NCBI GenBank assembly: GCA_020747045.1
Contig: JAGTJN010000016.1
Span: 310,001-374,000 of the forward strand
Reading direction: 5' to 3'
Length of the DNA: 64,000 bases
Origin: Phaeosphaeria sp. MPI-PUGE-AT-0046c
Lineage: Eukaryota; Ascomycota; Dothideomycetes; Pleosporales; Phaeosphaeriaceae
The notes beneath the pieces are model-generated. The model had not been told where the DNA came from, ran no database searches, and saw only the letters and a list, made by a program, of their open reading frames with translations. A program made the position numbers and the translations under genes. Shown here one piece after another: positions 44,982 to 56,263 of the stretch. Positions within the stretch are counted from its first letter, which is position 1. The number at the start of each line of letters is the position of its first letter.

Positions 44982-45758
44982 GTGAGTAGGTTCCCATTGC
45001 GCAGGAGAAATGCTCAGCCCCGGAGGCACCGTGTTTCCGCTTCATACCAGCTTGCTGGATCGACTTCAGGACGCAGGTGTCTCGAGTCGAATTTGTGCTA
45101 TTCTAAGCTCCAATACAACCCTCCAGGCGATGGCGACTCACAAAAGGAAAGTGTATGTCATCTTCCAGGTGACAGTGACAGCCCAGAAAATGGCGTGTGT
45201 ATCTCTCCAAACCCCAGCGATGGCCTAGAAAATTGCACATGCAAAGTCTGCGATATGCCCCGAGGAGCAGGACCCGGTAATAACTCCATCAAAGGCATCA
45301 TCTGCCGCCACTTCATATCTGGTCAGATAAAGCGCTGTGGGACTCTGAATCTCGTCCACGAACCCTATTGTACAAATCACAATTGTCGGCAAAAGTTACC
45401 ACAGGGTATGGGGCGTAATCCAATGGCACATTTAGACTTGAGATTCCTGGCATGTAGGCTCAAGTCGAGCGATCCTGGCAATACATGGGTATGTAGGCTC
45501 TGCGCGAGTTTGAACTCGGCGATCCACGCAGTGTGCAAAGGATCTCCCAAGGATACTTCTTACTGTATTGTTCGGAGAGGTTCAGCTGATGCCATGAGCA
45601 TTTCTGATATATATATGTGCACGAGAGTGTACTTTATTGGCCTGCATAGATGTGCTATTCTGGTTATCAATAAGAATTCCACGCTTTTCATGTTCTCTGA
45701 CCACATAGTGTTGTGTTCTACCCGGCTAGATGTTCGGCATACAGGGTTCAGCCTGTAA
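44982..45758 (+). CDS. Cys-rich, probably zinc-binding protein (copy 1), start unresolved
   Basis: No known family. The open frame runs from 44982, but its first codon is GTG and sits at a perfect donor sequence (GTGAGT), so the true 5' exon and start are unknown. The clear part is at about 45238-45520: CKVCDMPRG, then ICRH, a Gly/Asn-Leu segment, EPYCTNHNC, and later WVCRLC. The order C-x2-C-x2-PRG ... CR ... P-x-C-x3-NC ... C-x2-C is shared with the next gene, which shows that the frame is or was coding. The last 60 residues are hydrophobic and unlike copy 2, so the real end may be earlier through splicing. It may be a paralogue undergoing decay. Confidence 0.5.
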   Translation: MSRFPLRRRNAQPRRHRVSASYQLAGSTSGRRCLESNLCYSKLQYNPPGDGDSQKESVCHLPGDSDSPENGVCISPNPSDGLENCTCKVCDMPRGAGPGNNSIKGIICRHFISGQIKRCGTLNLVHEPYCTNHNCRQKLPQGMGRNPMAHLDLRFLACRLKSSDPGNTWVCRLCASLNSAIHAVCKGSPKDTSYCIVRRGSADAMSISDIYMCTRVYFIGLHRCAILVINKNSTLFMFSDHIVLCSTRLDVRHTGFSL

Positions 45759-46135
45759 GCTGAGCATGGTAAAGGGATGCAGCACTCTGACCTCAGGGCA
45801 TAATCCACCTGTTGCCTAAAACTCTCCAGTCAGACATATTAGTCACATTGAACGCGGCCTATGACCATGAAGCATGGAGGTCTACTGAAGCATGATACTG
45901 TTACGTCAAAATATTACCACGGCCGATAAGCCATAATGACTACGAGGGAAGAGTCACTGCTATGAGAGTATATGGACTGATGACCCTCTTTGTACAAAAG
46001 CTCACAATGACATCGTAGAGTGTGATTCCAGAATAATCACCACTCACAAGCCTCTAGAATGAATGCACAACTTGTGCCTGCAAACCAAATGGGTTCTACG
46101 TTCAGAAAGATACTGTCCCGAGAGAGGAAATAAAA
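45759..46135. other. intergenic between the two Cys-rich copies
   Basis: Short spacer with no coding frame or repeat that I can recognise. Confidence 0.4.
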
Positions 46136-46667
46136 TGAGAGGCGCTTGCCGCTGTGACCTCCTTGAATCTAACTACCTCGGATTCGACAAGGATAGTTGG
46201 TATTGTGTTTCCTGTGCCAAACGGGCGAACTGAAAGTCAACTTTGCGGACCACGAAAGGAAACCACTGGATAAGTCACCGTGTCATTCCTGTCGAACACC
46301 TCGCGGGAAAGATGTCGACAACATCTCTTTGGAGCTTCAGATGTGCCGGACCCTCGCTAACGGGAGATTATTTCGCGGGATGATTAATAAGGTCAACGTC
46401 CCTAGATGTGAAAACCCGAACTGCCATAAGCGTTTTCTGTTGTTGTATGGCGATCCTGGTACCTTGCCGAGACATTACACTTCAGAAGGTCCGGTGCTCA
46501 TGCTGAAACCTCTGCCGGCGGATGAGTATCCGTTGATGGGCACTCAGTGTGGTGCAGAGTCTGAAGGGACTTTCAGAGTATGTTACGGGTGTGAGGGCAG
46601 AAGAGATACATATCGCTTCCGCTTTATCCCTCCATCATACATAAAAGTCATACGAGGACAGGAATAG
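46136..46667 (+). CDS. Cys-rich, probably zinc-binding protein (copy 2)
   Basis: Small secreted-size protein without a signal peptide. The main frame (46197-46667) has no ATG at its left end. An ATG at 46136 opens MRGACRCDLLESNYLGFDKDS in another frame, and a possible intron (GTATTG at 46199 to GAAAG at 46258) would join it in phase to KPLDKSPCHSCRTPRG. Unspliced, the same start gives WYCVSC and then a stop, so a frameshift is the alternative. Seen: CHSC-x2-PRG, MCRTL, VPRCENPNC and VCYGC, which align in order and spacing with copy 1. Four Cys pairs suggest one or two zinc sites. Function unknown. Confidence 0.5.
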
Positions 46668-46888
46668 AATAGAGTATGCGAAGATAAGTCTTACTTGCAT
46701 TTGACATCATGCAATTTTGGATTTCAAGAATACTCGAAACTAGGATCTGAAGCTTTGTTGGCATCTATCTCGTCTTGTAATTCTTCGGACATGATCAGTA
46801 CAATAAGGAAACTCAGAGAAGACTAGTAGCTATATATGTATATACATTTGAAAGAGCTAACACAATTAACCCTAACGAGAAAGTCCGT

Positions 46889-48656
46889 TCAGTTATACCG
46901 CCTGGTCAGTTTGACCCTCACATCATCCACTGGCCTACGACTTCCACCAACATTACCCATACCCGGCACCTCCAACACCTCGCCCTCAATTGGCGAGATG
47001 TCCCACATGACCAACAAACTACTAGCAAAGATCAATACCTCCTTCTCAGCAAAGTATCTTCCCTTGCACTTATACATTCCTCCACCAAACGTATGCAAAT
47101 TCTTCATCGTCACCCTTGGCGCTCCATCCGGCCCTTCCTCAATGAACCTCTCAGGATAAAACTCTTCTGGATTCGCAAAGATACGCTCATCCATCTGCAT
47201 GGGCCCGTTGGCAATCACAAGCGTCGAGCCAGCAGGAATGGTGTACGACTGTGGTCTCTTCTTGCCAAACAGCGCCGCATCGTCCGGAGACTCCTTGAGT
47301 ACGACGTCCTTGATAATCTCGCGCACGCCCAGTCCTGCCATGTTCATGCGCATGGTCTCGTAGAAACTGGCTTTGATCAATGGGCAGTTCTTCATGAGGC
47401 CGTCGACGTCGATGTCAAGTTTAGGGAAGCCCGTGGGTCCGCGCTCGCCTGTAGGTGAGATGTGTACATATGGAGCGATTTCCTCACGTATATCGGACAG
47501 CAGTTCGGGTCGCGAGTTGAGCTGCATGAGCATCCAGAACACGTTCTTGTTGCTGTTGACATTGACACCCCAGAGGACGGAGATGTCATTTGTCTTTTGC
47601 AAGGTCTCGGATGCGTTGGTGTCGACCCAGACTTTGACGCGGTCGCGCATCACTTGGCTGATGTCGTCGAGGGCGCCCCATTTAGCATCATAAGGACGAC
47701 CGGCTTGTTTTGCGGCGACGGCATCGTACCATTCCTTCATAGCGACACCGAGGCGCTCGCGGGAGGCGATGGCGCGACGTCCTGCAGGAGTGATCTTGCC
47801 GATGACAGGACGGATCATTGAATGCACACTCTTATCGAATTCCCACATGTCAGTTTGGAGAGTGGGAAAGTTACGGATCAGCGCTTCGCCCCAGAGCATG
47901 TTAATGACGATATGACCCATGTAGTTGATGACCAGCTGGAAGAGATTGGCTTCAAAGGTTCCGTCTGTGTTGAAGCGCACTTTGCCGGCCTCTTCCCAAA
48001 ATTCCATGGCTTTGCCCTCTTCATCTGGAAACATCCAGGGCGCTTCGGTTATGAGCTGCGAGGCCTTAAATTCTACAGCGCTGGCAGTCTTGTTGGTTGC
48101 TTCGGCAGTAAAGTCGGACTTCAGCATCTGGTTCAAAGCGTTGTGATGGCCATGGACGGCTTCATGCTCATCTCGGAAGGCAAATTTGTCGTCGAAAGCC
48201 GCATTCATGAACCACTCTAAGGTTTTGACTTTGTTCAAGACGTTGCCACGCTGAGCAAAGACTTGCTGGACTAATGATGGCATACTGATCACGTAGGCCT
48301 TGCCTGGGCCCATACGGTATGAGAAAATACCATCACCAGATGTGTAACTGCGAACACGTTAGTCTTGTCATAAATTAGGAAAGGCCACAACAAAATCCTT
48401 ACCGGTCATGAGTAATGGTGCTTTCAATGTTGCGCAAGAAAGAGAGGGCGGTGCCTACGATGGGCAACCAGTAAGGAATGGTGTTTGGTGTCTTTGACTC
48501 AGCATCGTGGTTACGCTGAGCTACATTGCTGCGCAATCCGGTAATGAGGCGAGTGACAACGCAAATTACTATAACAGTAGATATAGAAGAAATAACAGGC
48601 GACGCAGCGAATGATTGAGTGTATGGACTCTCTTGAAATGAGCGAAGTAGACCCAT
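46889..48656 (-). CDS. cytochrome P450 (CYP7/CYP8-like class)
   Basis: Heme-thiolate enzyme anchored in the ER. Two exons (48656-48403, 48347-46889) encode 570 residues. Seen: an N-terminal membrane segment after MGLLRSF, the proline hinge WLPIVGTALSFLR, ExxR in FYETMRMN, PERF in YPERFIEEG, and the heme loop FGGGMYKCKGRYFAEKE with ligand Cys512. The I-helix reads LWGVNVNSNKNVFWMLMQL and lacks the usual (A/G)Gx(D/E)T oxygen-activation motif, as in the CYP7/CYP8 (prostacyclin synthase-like) class; such enzymes may rearrange or oxidise unusual substrates. Substrate unknown. An alternative start lies 13 codons upstream. It is the left-most metabolic gene of the right-hand group. Confidence 0.9.
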
Positions 48657-49814
48657 GATGGAAAAGTGGTGATTTGGTGGAAGAGACGATCTCAAGCTTC
48701 GATGAAATTACTATATGTGAGTGTAAATGTGCTGAGCATAGAACTCCAGGCTTGGCAGCGTTGGCATCCAGCGATGGCTTACCCGGTGCCATCCTGCGTC
48801 AAGAGAATCTTGCTGCGCATTGAGCAGCAAACTGCCGAAAGCGGATATGATTAGGACTCCACGCCGAATCGATCGAATGTCAGAGCTGTACGGACTCGAC
48901 TTCACTGTGCTGGGCAAGCAGAGAGCAATAGCACCGAGTCCGTTGTCCATGACTTTTGCATTACCGGTCTCACTGGAGACTTGCAGTGCCTGGCGAAGCA
49001 GAGGAGGCCAGGAAATGCCTCGCCAGCTAGAATACGACATGTCATCAATGATGGACCGATCGCACGGCATGTGGCAATCCCACAAGAAATGTCCCGAGAA
49101 CCGTAGAAGGTCGCTAGAAGAAGCTGAAACATTCAGGAATATGCAAGGTAGGTAAGTTAAGGTCCGCGATCGCAGAGGCAAAATGGTACCATTTGCCCGT
49201 ACCGGATGTCGACCAGCTACCAGGCAACCGGAGAATGGTGAGCACCAACGATGGTGCAGATGGTACTTCATGATCGGCAGTACTTCTTCCGTTGTTGACA
49301 GCAGCTGCACACCAACAACCTGGCGTCGGGGATTATAGGTTTCATCTCAAGCCCAGCCAATCAAAACCAGCGTTATATCGGGCAACACGATTCGCTTTGC
49401 AGAGAGTGCTCGCGTGCTCAAACTTCCGGTGATATGCAAGTAATATTTTGTGCAGATGAATAAGTTGTCGTGCGTATGCAGGGAGCCGATGCTGGGGCTG
49501 AAAGAATGCCACATGGACAGTCAGCGCGGAGCGATAGGATCCGCTTTTCTGGTATGCCTTTCCGCGGCTTTGTTGCATCCTGGAAATTGTTTGGCTAATG
49601 TATGCGTTGTTGAAGCTCGAAGATTAGAAGAGAAGCGCTGGAGATGATTGCGAAACAATGTAGGAGTACCAATAGGAACTGACGCAATCTGGCCGTCCCC
49701 GCATTCAGAAGCTAGTCACGATACACTATGTAGACCTCTCCACACGGCATTGAATGGATCGATCACTTGTTTCCTGAAGATCTAATTACCTTTTCAAGAC
49801 TGTACCATCGGTCA
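48657..49814. promoter_or_regulatory. divergent upstream region, P450 and cation exchanger
   Basis: 1.16 kb between divergent starts. No supported gene; frames are short and unlike any family. Confidence 0.4.
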
Positions 49815-51016
49815 ATGATGATCGATATTGATGCCGTCGCATACAGTATTGCTGTTTTCATCACTGCCCTGTTCTTGTTGGAATTTGGCGCAGACAAATT
49901 CATTGACCACACTACAATTGTTGCGCATCGCACCGGAATACCTCAGACTATAGTCGCTCTAATTACTGCTGGGGGAGAATGGGAAGAGGTTCGACACCAA
50001 TTGCAATTTACCTTTGCTGGTGCCCGTCGACCTGCTAATACCAAGTGCCACAGCTTGCCGTCGTCATCGCCTCCCTTGCACGCAATCGTCCATCGCTGGC
50101 CATAGGAAACATTATAGGGTCCGCCATCTCAAACATTCTAGGCGCATTTTCTCTCGGTCTGTTGTTCCATAGCAGAGATGAGCCTATTCACTTCGATCGG
50201 AGCTCGCGGGTGTATTCGCTCGTCTTGCTTGCAATAACCACCTTTACTGTACTCATTCTGTATTTGCCAGCGACATACATGTGGCTTGCTCACGGCATAA
50301 TTTTGGTCCTTTTGTTTGCTATTTATATCGCATCAGTGGGGTGGGCAATCGCGAGAGGGGTCCTGGCTGCCCCGGAAGATTCAGACAGTGATGATAGCGA
50401 CAGCAGCAACACAGGGAGCGAGGAAGACGGTGTAGATGATCTTCGAATCACTGGAGGAACTGAGCCTGGGCAAGGCAGCTCTGACTCTACCGAATCTTCC
50501 CATGATCACATCGGCCCTACGACGCCATTACTGCCTCATCGACGTCAAAACAAGAAGCGAGGCCTACAGTATCATGTATGCTATCTTCTACTTGGATTTG
50601 CATCCATTTGCATCGCAGGATATGTGCTCGCGCATGCTGCAAGTACCATTGTCGACGAATTCAAGATTCCCGACATGTTATTTGGTGTGGTCATTCTTGC
50701 TATTGCTACAACGCTGCCAGAGAAGTTCATCGCTGTCATGAGTGGCCGCCGAGGACATGCAGGAATACTTGTTGCCAACACAGCTGGTAGCAATATCTTC
50801 CTGCTTAGTCTGTGTTTAGGAATTGTTGTACTCGATACGAAGGGTAATTTGCCGCGCGGCAGCGTTGGAATTTTAGAATTAGGCGTGCTGTGGGGGTCTA
50901 CGGCTGCATTTACTGCAACCATCTGGCTCGGCGCAAAGCTTGGTCGTTGGATAGGAGGTGCGATGATCTTGAGCTACATCATCTTCATACTCCTTGAGTT
51001 TACACAAGTACACTGA
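49815..51016 (+). CDS. CaCA-family cation (Na+/Ca2+ type) exchanger
   Basis: Membrane exchanger moving Ca2+ or related cations against Na+, K+ or H+. Two exons (49815-49988, 50054-51016) encode 378 residues. Seen: the first alpha repeat ALITAGGEWEE/LAVVIASLARNRPSL then AIGNIIGSAISNILGAF restored across the intron; a Ser/Asp-rich acidic cytosolic loop (DSDSDDSDSSNTGSEEDG) that may bind calcium; and the second alpha repeat VILAIATTLPEKFIAVMSG with VANTAGSNIFLLSLCLG. About ten membrane helices, shorter than vertebrate NCX and close to fungal/bacterial YrbG-like forms. The intron donor GTTCGA is unusual. The start is one of two adjacent ATGs at 49815/49818; an upstream ATG at 49767 is also in frame. 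Confidence 0.85.
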
Positions 51017-51229
51017 CACGATATTGTACATCACAACGAGACGTAGTCAACTTCAATCACATGTCTCACATATTGTACAAAGCCTATGATGTTCTCGTAG
51101 AAAATTTGAGTGGGCAAAGTATATACAACAGAAATGCAAGACAAAAATAGGTGAAACTACGGCAAGGGCGAGTAGCCGCCAGCATGTCAGCACAACAGAC
51201 ACCATTCAATCACGCCTCATCCCACCGCC

Positions 51230-52185
51230 TCAGTATTGATACATCATGGGTCCGGAGCGCCCAATAAAAGTCTCATGTAGCTGGTCAAGAGCTGCGAAAT
51301 TCTGTGCCACCTTCAGATGCTTATTGCATTCTTCTTGTGTTTGGTCCCATGTCCAATGGTTGGAAGGCTGCCTTGAGATCCCATTCTGCAGTCCGTCCAA
51401 GCCTTCTGTTGTGGGTTGCGGCGGTAATAGGCCACATTCTTGCATGACAGATTCAGGCGTGCAAGTTTTGCGACCCTGCTTGAACACATACTTGGTGATG
51501 GCTGTGGCGTAGATGCGATCGGTCTGGCTCTCAGTCTGTTGGTGTTTCATTGCAGCGCCTTCTTTTGATGCACCGAGGATCGATTGACGCAAGTTGTTGG
51601 AACCAGGCTTTGTGAAATGGCTTACGACGTAAATCCATTTCTGGTCCCAGCAAAGCACTCGCGAGCTGATTTCATATTTGGAAAATGGTGCGATTGCTTT
51701 CTTGAAGATGCAGGAAGTTCCGCCAAGGTTGAACATCTTGGGCTTGATGCCTCCCTTGCCGCGCTTCTGTGGTTTGACGACGTCTTTGAACAAGGCTAGG
51801 AGTAATTCGGTGCGGTTATCGTCGAGGTCGTTAAAGAAAGTGCTATTCGATTTGTGCAAGTTGTAGTCAATGTCGAGAAGAGGTGTATAGGAAGATGTGA
51901 CAACTGGCGCAAAAAGTGCTTCACCGCCATGCTGCTCGCTTCTTACTGTAAGTCGAGCTCGTCGTAGAAAGAAATGCCGTGCAAGCTGATGAAAGAGTCG
52001 TCCCTGTTATTGTTAGTGTCATTAAATCTAGTACATCGAGAAGGGGACTTTACGTGCCACGCAAGGAGCAAACTTTTGGCGTTGCTCACGAGAAACACTC
52101 CCAGCAAACCTGCACCAACAGCTAGTTGCGTCGGGAAAAGGTTGATGGTAAGCCCCGAGCTCGCGATGCGTGATACTGAGTCCAT
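51230..52185 (-). CDS. thioesterase-like (4HBT/THEM6-type) membrane-anchored protein
   Basis: Hot-dog-fold protein of the group that fungal annotations call thioesterase-superfamily or capsule-polysaccharide-like. Two exons (52185-52054, 52003-51230) encode 301 residues; the 50-base intron joins SLLLAWH to GRLFHQLARHF. Seen: an N-terminal hydrophobic anchor (about residues 12-34); FAPVVTSSYTPLLDIDYNLH then KSNSTFFNDLDDNRTELL, the conserved core of this family; LGGTSCIFKKAIAPFSKYEI; and VLCWDQKWIYVVSHF, with ATAITKYVFKQGR after it. A typical catalytic residue cannot be named. It may act on acyl-CoA or acyl carrier thioesters, of interest beside a FAS gene. It ends with MMYQY. Confidence 0.75.
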
Positions 52186-53628
52186 GGTGATGATCGACGC
52201 TTTTGAATGATATACAAAACTTCTTTGTGAAGATAACAGATCAGAGAGAATATTATGAAATGTAGGAGAATCTAATGAATCACACAGTTGTTGATGTCAA
52301 TGAATGATTCTCAAGACAGAGACGCCTATTATCTATCTACCACCTCTTGCATTATTCATAGCCAAATACCCACATGTCCATCTTCTCCGCATCACAAGAT
52401 TATCATGCCTTCACCGGACTGTTTCATTGGGCACTGTGCGCGGACAAGATTAATCCTCTGTGCGGTCTGAATTGGCCACGCCATTGGAGCGCTTGCCTGT
52501 CCGTGTTCAAGCATCTCATGCAATATGTCAGCTAGTCTTGAGCTTACTGAAGTCAAGCCGATCTTGAATTCGCTCTCCATTCGAAAGAATACTATAACGG
52601 TGCAGCTGCACAGTAGGACCGCTGATGCAAAGTTCAAAAAATGTCGGAGGTTTCAAGTTACGGAGCCTGGTGCACAGTGATAATCAAGGAGCACGCGACC
52701 GATCCCGAGATGACAGCGGGTCATGACCGATCCAAATTCCGGGCATGAGTGGGTGAGCATCGTACTTTTCGCTTTGTAGGACGCATCCCGGGACAGATCT
52801 CTAGCCATAAGCGATGCCGCTGGCGCTTCACCCTTTTGAGCCCGACTACGCCGAGATCAGCGGTGCTGCGTCGCTAGAACAGCCACAAACATCATGACCT
52901 TTGCTCCACACCATCAAGCTACTTGCAGCATCCCCGGCCACAAGGCTGGCCGCCAAAATATGACCATCCCGACAATGATGTTCCATTCTCGCAAGATCTA
53001 CATTTGGCCTATCCGCCTAGCTAAATGCACCCAAGCGCCGCGCTAGTGTTTGGGGCTGGGGTCGTACTTGATGCCGCCATTCTGTGGCCAAATCGACTCA
53101 ATCTGACAGGCGTGTGATGTTCGAAGCCCAATGACGGGTCGCGGCGAGCTGTCAGTGTTTGAAGACCAACATGCAGGCATGAAAGCTTGTCTTTAGCCTG
53201 CGCTCGTGTTGCTACTTTCGCCTAAGCGCGAGGCTCAAGATGGGAATGCTTTCGGGGACTTACCGGGAATACTTGATGTCAGCCTCTCAGTCTGCAGGAT
53301 GGCCAACGCCGCGGAGCCTCATGTGTTATTACCTGTCATTCTCGTGCGTTTCAAAGGATCATTAACAGTTCGTTGCGCTTCTCTCCTTTCCATCGCTCCA
53401 TAATAGCCTCTCCTAGGCACGGTCACGGCTTCACTAGTCCTTCACGTTCACTGTACACAGTCACATCATACGGACTCGACACTTGGTATAGCATCGGATA
53501 AGCCACTTGACGTTCACTTCTCATACCCTTCGAAACAAAAGTTGCCCTGATACCACTCTGGTCCTCTGGTTAGGAATCACTGTGCAAGTAGACATCACAA
53601 CGGACATTCCTTACGTACACACCAAGAC
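52186..53628. promoter_or_regulatory. divergent upstream region, thioesterase-like gene and regulator gene
   Basis: 1.44 kb between divergent starts. No supported gene and no Zn2Cys6-like coding segment upstream of the regulator. Confidence 0.4.
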
Positions 53629-55452
53629 ATGGACGCCGATCGAAGACTCACCAAGGCCCTGGAGGCTGCAAATGATGCTCTTCAGCATCTCTCCATGTCG
53701 CCCGACTTCAATTGCCTCGATTGCACGCACATCGACAGACTGCTCGGCAGGGTGGTAGATCTACCTACTGAGGGCAACCAGAGGAATAGCAGGCGTAATC
53801 TCCTCGTTATAAGACAATGGATGATCACCGAAGGTCCTGGTGTAGTGCTCCTCGAGGTGCTTGGGCAGCTATACTGGCGGTTAGGAGAGCTGAACAGCAA
53901 GCAATTTGAGAAATTCAAGGCCACACTTCAGCAACAGCAGCCTTATTTGTCGCTGATTCAAGATACTGGAGCTGTAACTCTCGTCATACAACGAATAAGA
54001 CATATCCAGAGATCAAAGGCAGACGCGTGCCAGGACTTTCTCTGCGAGCTCTCTGATCTTACTGGGTTGAAAGGTAAGCATCATTTCATTGCAAGAGTTC
54101 GAAAGAAGCTAACCGGTATAGTCGATTCACCAATGGCCGAGATGGAAGCTCTCCGAGCGGGCTCCAGCAGTCCCTTCTCGCCTCATTCCGTGCACTCACT
54201 CGATAGCAGCTCGTCACAAGAATCCGGTTTTGTCAGTCTCATCAAATATGTGCCATCACCTACAATGTGGGGCGGCGAGATAGAACAAACCCTTACCGAT
54301 TTCTACATCAATGGCATCTGCCCCGGCCGTACGGTCGCAACACAGTCAAACGCATACACATCGATGCTGCAGGTGGCACGCACGTGTTTAAGCACACGCT
54401 ATGCACTGCTAAGCCTGTCTGCATCATACATCTGCGAATACCTTCCTTCACAAAAGGAGACGTACCATCAAGCGGAATTGTACTACTCAACCCAAGCGCT
54501 GAAGTCGCTCACTGCGCAGATTAGCAACGGACAGAACTATGATGGCGCGCTTGCTACCAGCATGTTGCTGATGCATCACGCTGCTATCAATAGCGAAGAC
54601 TCAGCATTGTGCTGGAGTTGCCATGCAAATGTTTTCGACACCATACCAACCGAACTAGTCAATCTTCACTCCGATGCTGCACTGTTCATCCGCACCCAAC
54701 TAGCACTTGCACGAACAGCTCAAACCTGCTTCCAACTTCAGAATACTCAATTTCACTCTCTCGAGAAGAAGAATTGGTATGAGGGGACACCATCCACAGA
54801 GGCGCAGCAAATCAGCTCAACGCTTGGCTTATCACCACAACTATTATTCCTTATCTCATCCGTCACTTCTCTCGCTACGGATACAATAAGTCCCAATAGG
54901 CTCATGTATGCTCAACTACAAGAGACTCAATTGCAAAACTTGAAGCAGTTTACACCTGAGTTGCAATCTGCTGAGCAAGAAGTTTTACTTGCAACAGCAG
55001 AGGCATTTCGCCTAGCAGCTCTAATCTACTTGCGATGTCGCCTTTATGGGTAAGATGCATCCATACCTCGTCTTGAGTTGACACTGACCATGCCTAGCTT
55101 TACCCGCTTTCATCCTTCCGTTCTCGAGCTTTCTGATTCCCTTCACACTGTCCTCCTTGCTCTTCCCGTAAAAGGCAGCCTTTACACCGCCGTTTACCCT
55201 GTTTGGCCACTTTTTATTGCTGCCGTCACAGTAAATTCAGACAAACGAGATCGTCTTTACCAGCGCGTCGTACCTATCCGAGAGGGCGACAAGAATACCC
55301 TTCCTGCTGTGTTGAAGCGCGTAAGCGGATTGCGCATCTGGCTTGCCAACCAGGACTCGAGTACTCAGAGGCGAGAGGGATGGTGGGATGAGATGCTGAG
55401 CCCTAGCAGCAGCACAACAGCTTTGGGTTCGAAGCTATTGTGCTTGGGCTGA
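53629..55452 (+). CDS. Fungal_trans_2 (ARCA-like) transcription regulator without zinc cluster
   Basis: Probable nuclear regulator. Three exons (53629-54073, 54122-55049, 55098-55452) encode 575 residues. The first intron (48 bases, GTAAGC to a GCTAACC branch and TATAG) is a multiple of three and open, so retention would add 16 residues. Seen: a helical N-terminal region; a low-complexity Ser/Pro linker (SSSPFSPHSVHSLDSSSSQE); then the long helical fungal transcription-factor domain (HHAAINSEDSALCWSCHANV, AAALIYLRCRLYG/FTRFHP, VYPVWPLFIAAVTV, WWDEMLSP). The last motifs are typical of PF11951 proteins. The usual N-terminal Zn2Cys6 DNA-binding cluster is absent, so it may act through partners. 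Its position next to metabolic genes suggests local control. Confidence 0.75.
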
Positions 55453-56263
55453 AGTATTAGCGCGATTCCTTTGTGTCTCCGCCAACCCAAAGATGACGCG
55501 GATTGTCTCCGCCTGTCTTAATTCGATCCTACACAGCACTGGTGGACCACGAAGTCATGCACAGTAGCATATAAGCCGCTATGGTCCAGCGATTGCGCTG
55601 TGTTTGGTCTTATCGCTCAATGCGCTAGCGACAGAGCAGCTGCACCCTATCACTCCATTTCCTTGCTCTGTATTTGTCTTTCAGCATATAGCGCTGGCGA
55701 TCGGTTCTTCCCATGTCGGATGATCGTGCAATTGCACGATGGCGCACTTTACTATCCTCCCTTGCTACACAAGCAAATGGATTCTCTAGATCACGACTTC
55801 ACGTTCTCATACTTGATTATAGATAGATGCATGGCTTCCACTAGCCAGTAAGTCTAAGATGTGCGAATACACTGTATATAGCCCGAAATGAACTGTACAT
55901 AACATTTACAACCACGGAGTGTCTCGTGTGGCCTCATCTTCGTCTGGAGACTTGCACAATATGTTCCATACTTCTCATGTAATTAAGCAGTATAATAACT
56001 ATCTAACAATTCAAAATAAGGCCCCACAGGTCACTTTTCACTAATACCCACTCTTGGAACCGTCTAAGATGATGACATTGCAGTAGTCACGTGATTCATC
56101 ATGATTACCAATCACCATGACCAGGTGGGGATTGTCAGACATCTTCGAAGTAGCTCATCGTGTAACATTTTTTCTACTTTAATTCGAGACTGTAGCGCCC
56201 TGTTTCTTCGCAAAGCTCAATCCGCTGATCTCCATCTGAGACACTCTTGTTATTCCTCCTACC
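55453..56263. other. intergenic, upstream region of MDR oxidoreductase
   Basis: About 800 bases between same-strand genes. No supported gene; an open frame at 55600-55851 has no recognisable family. Confidence 0.45.
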
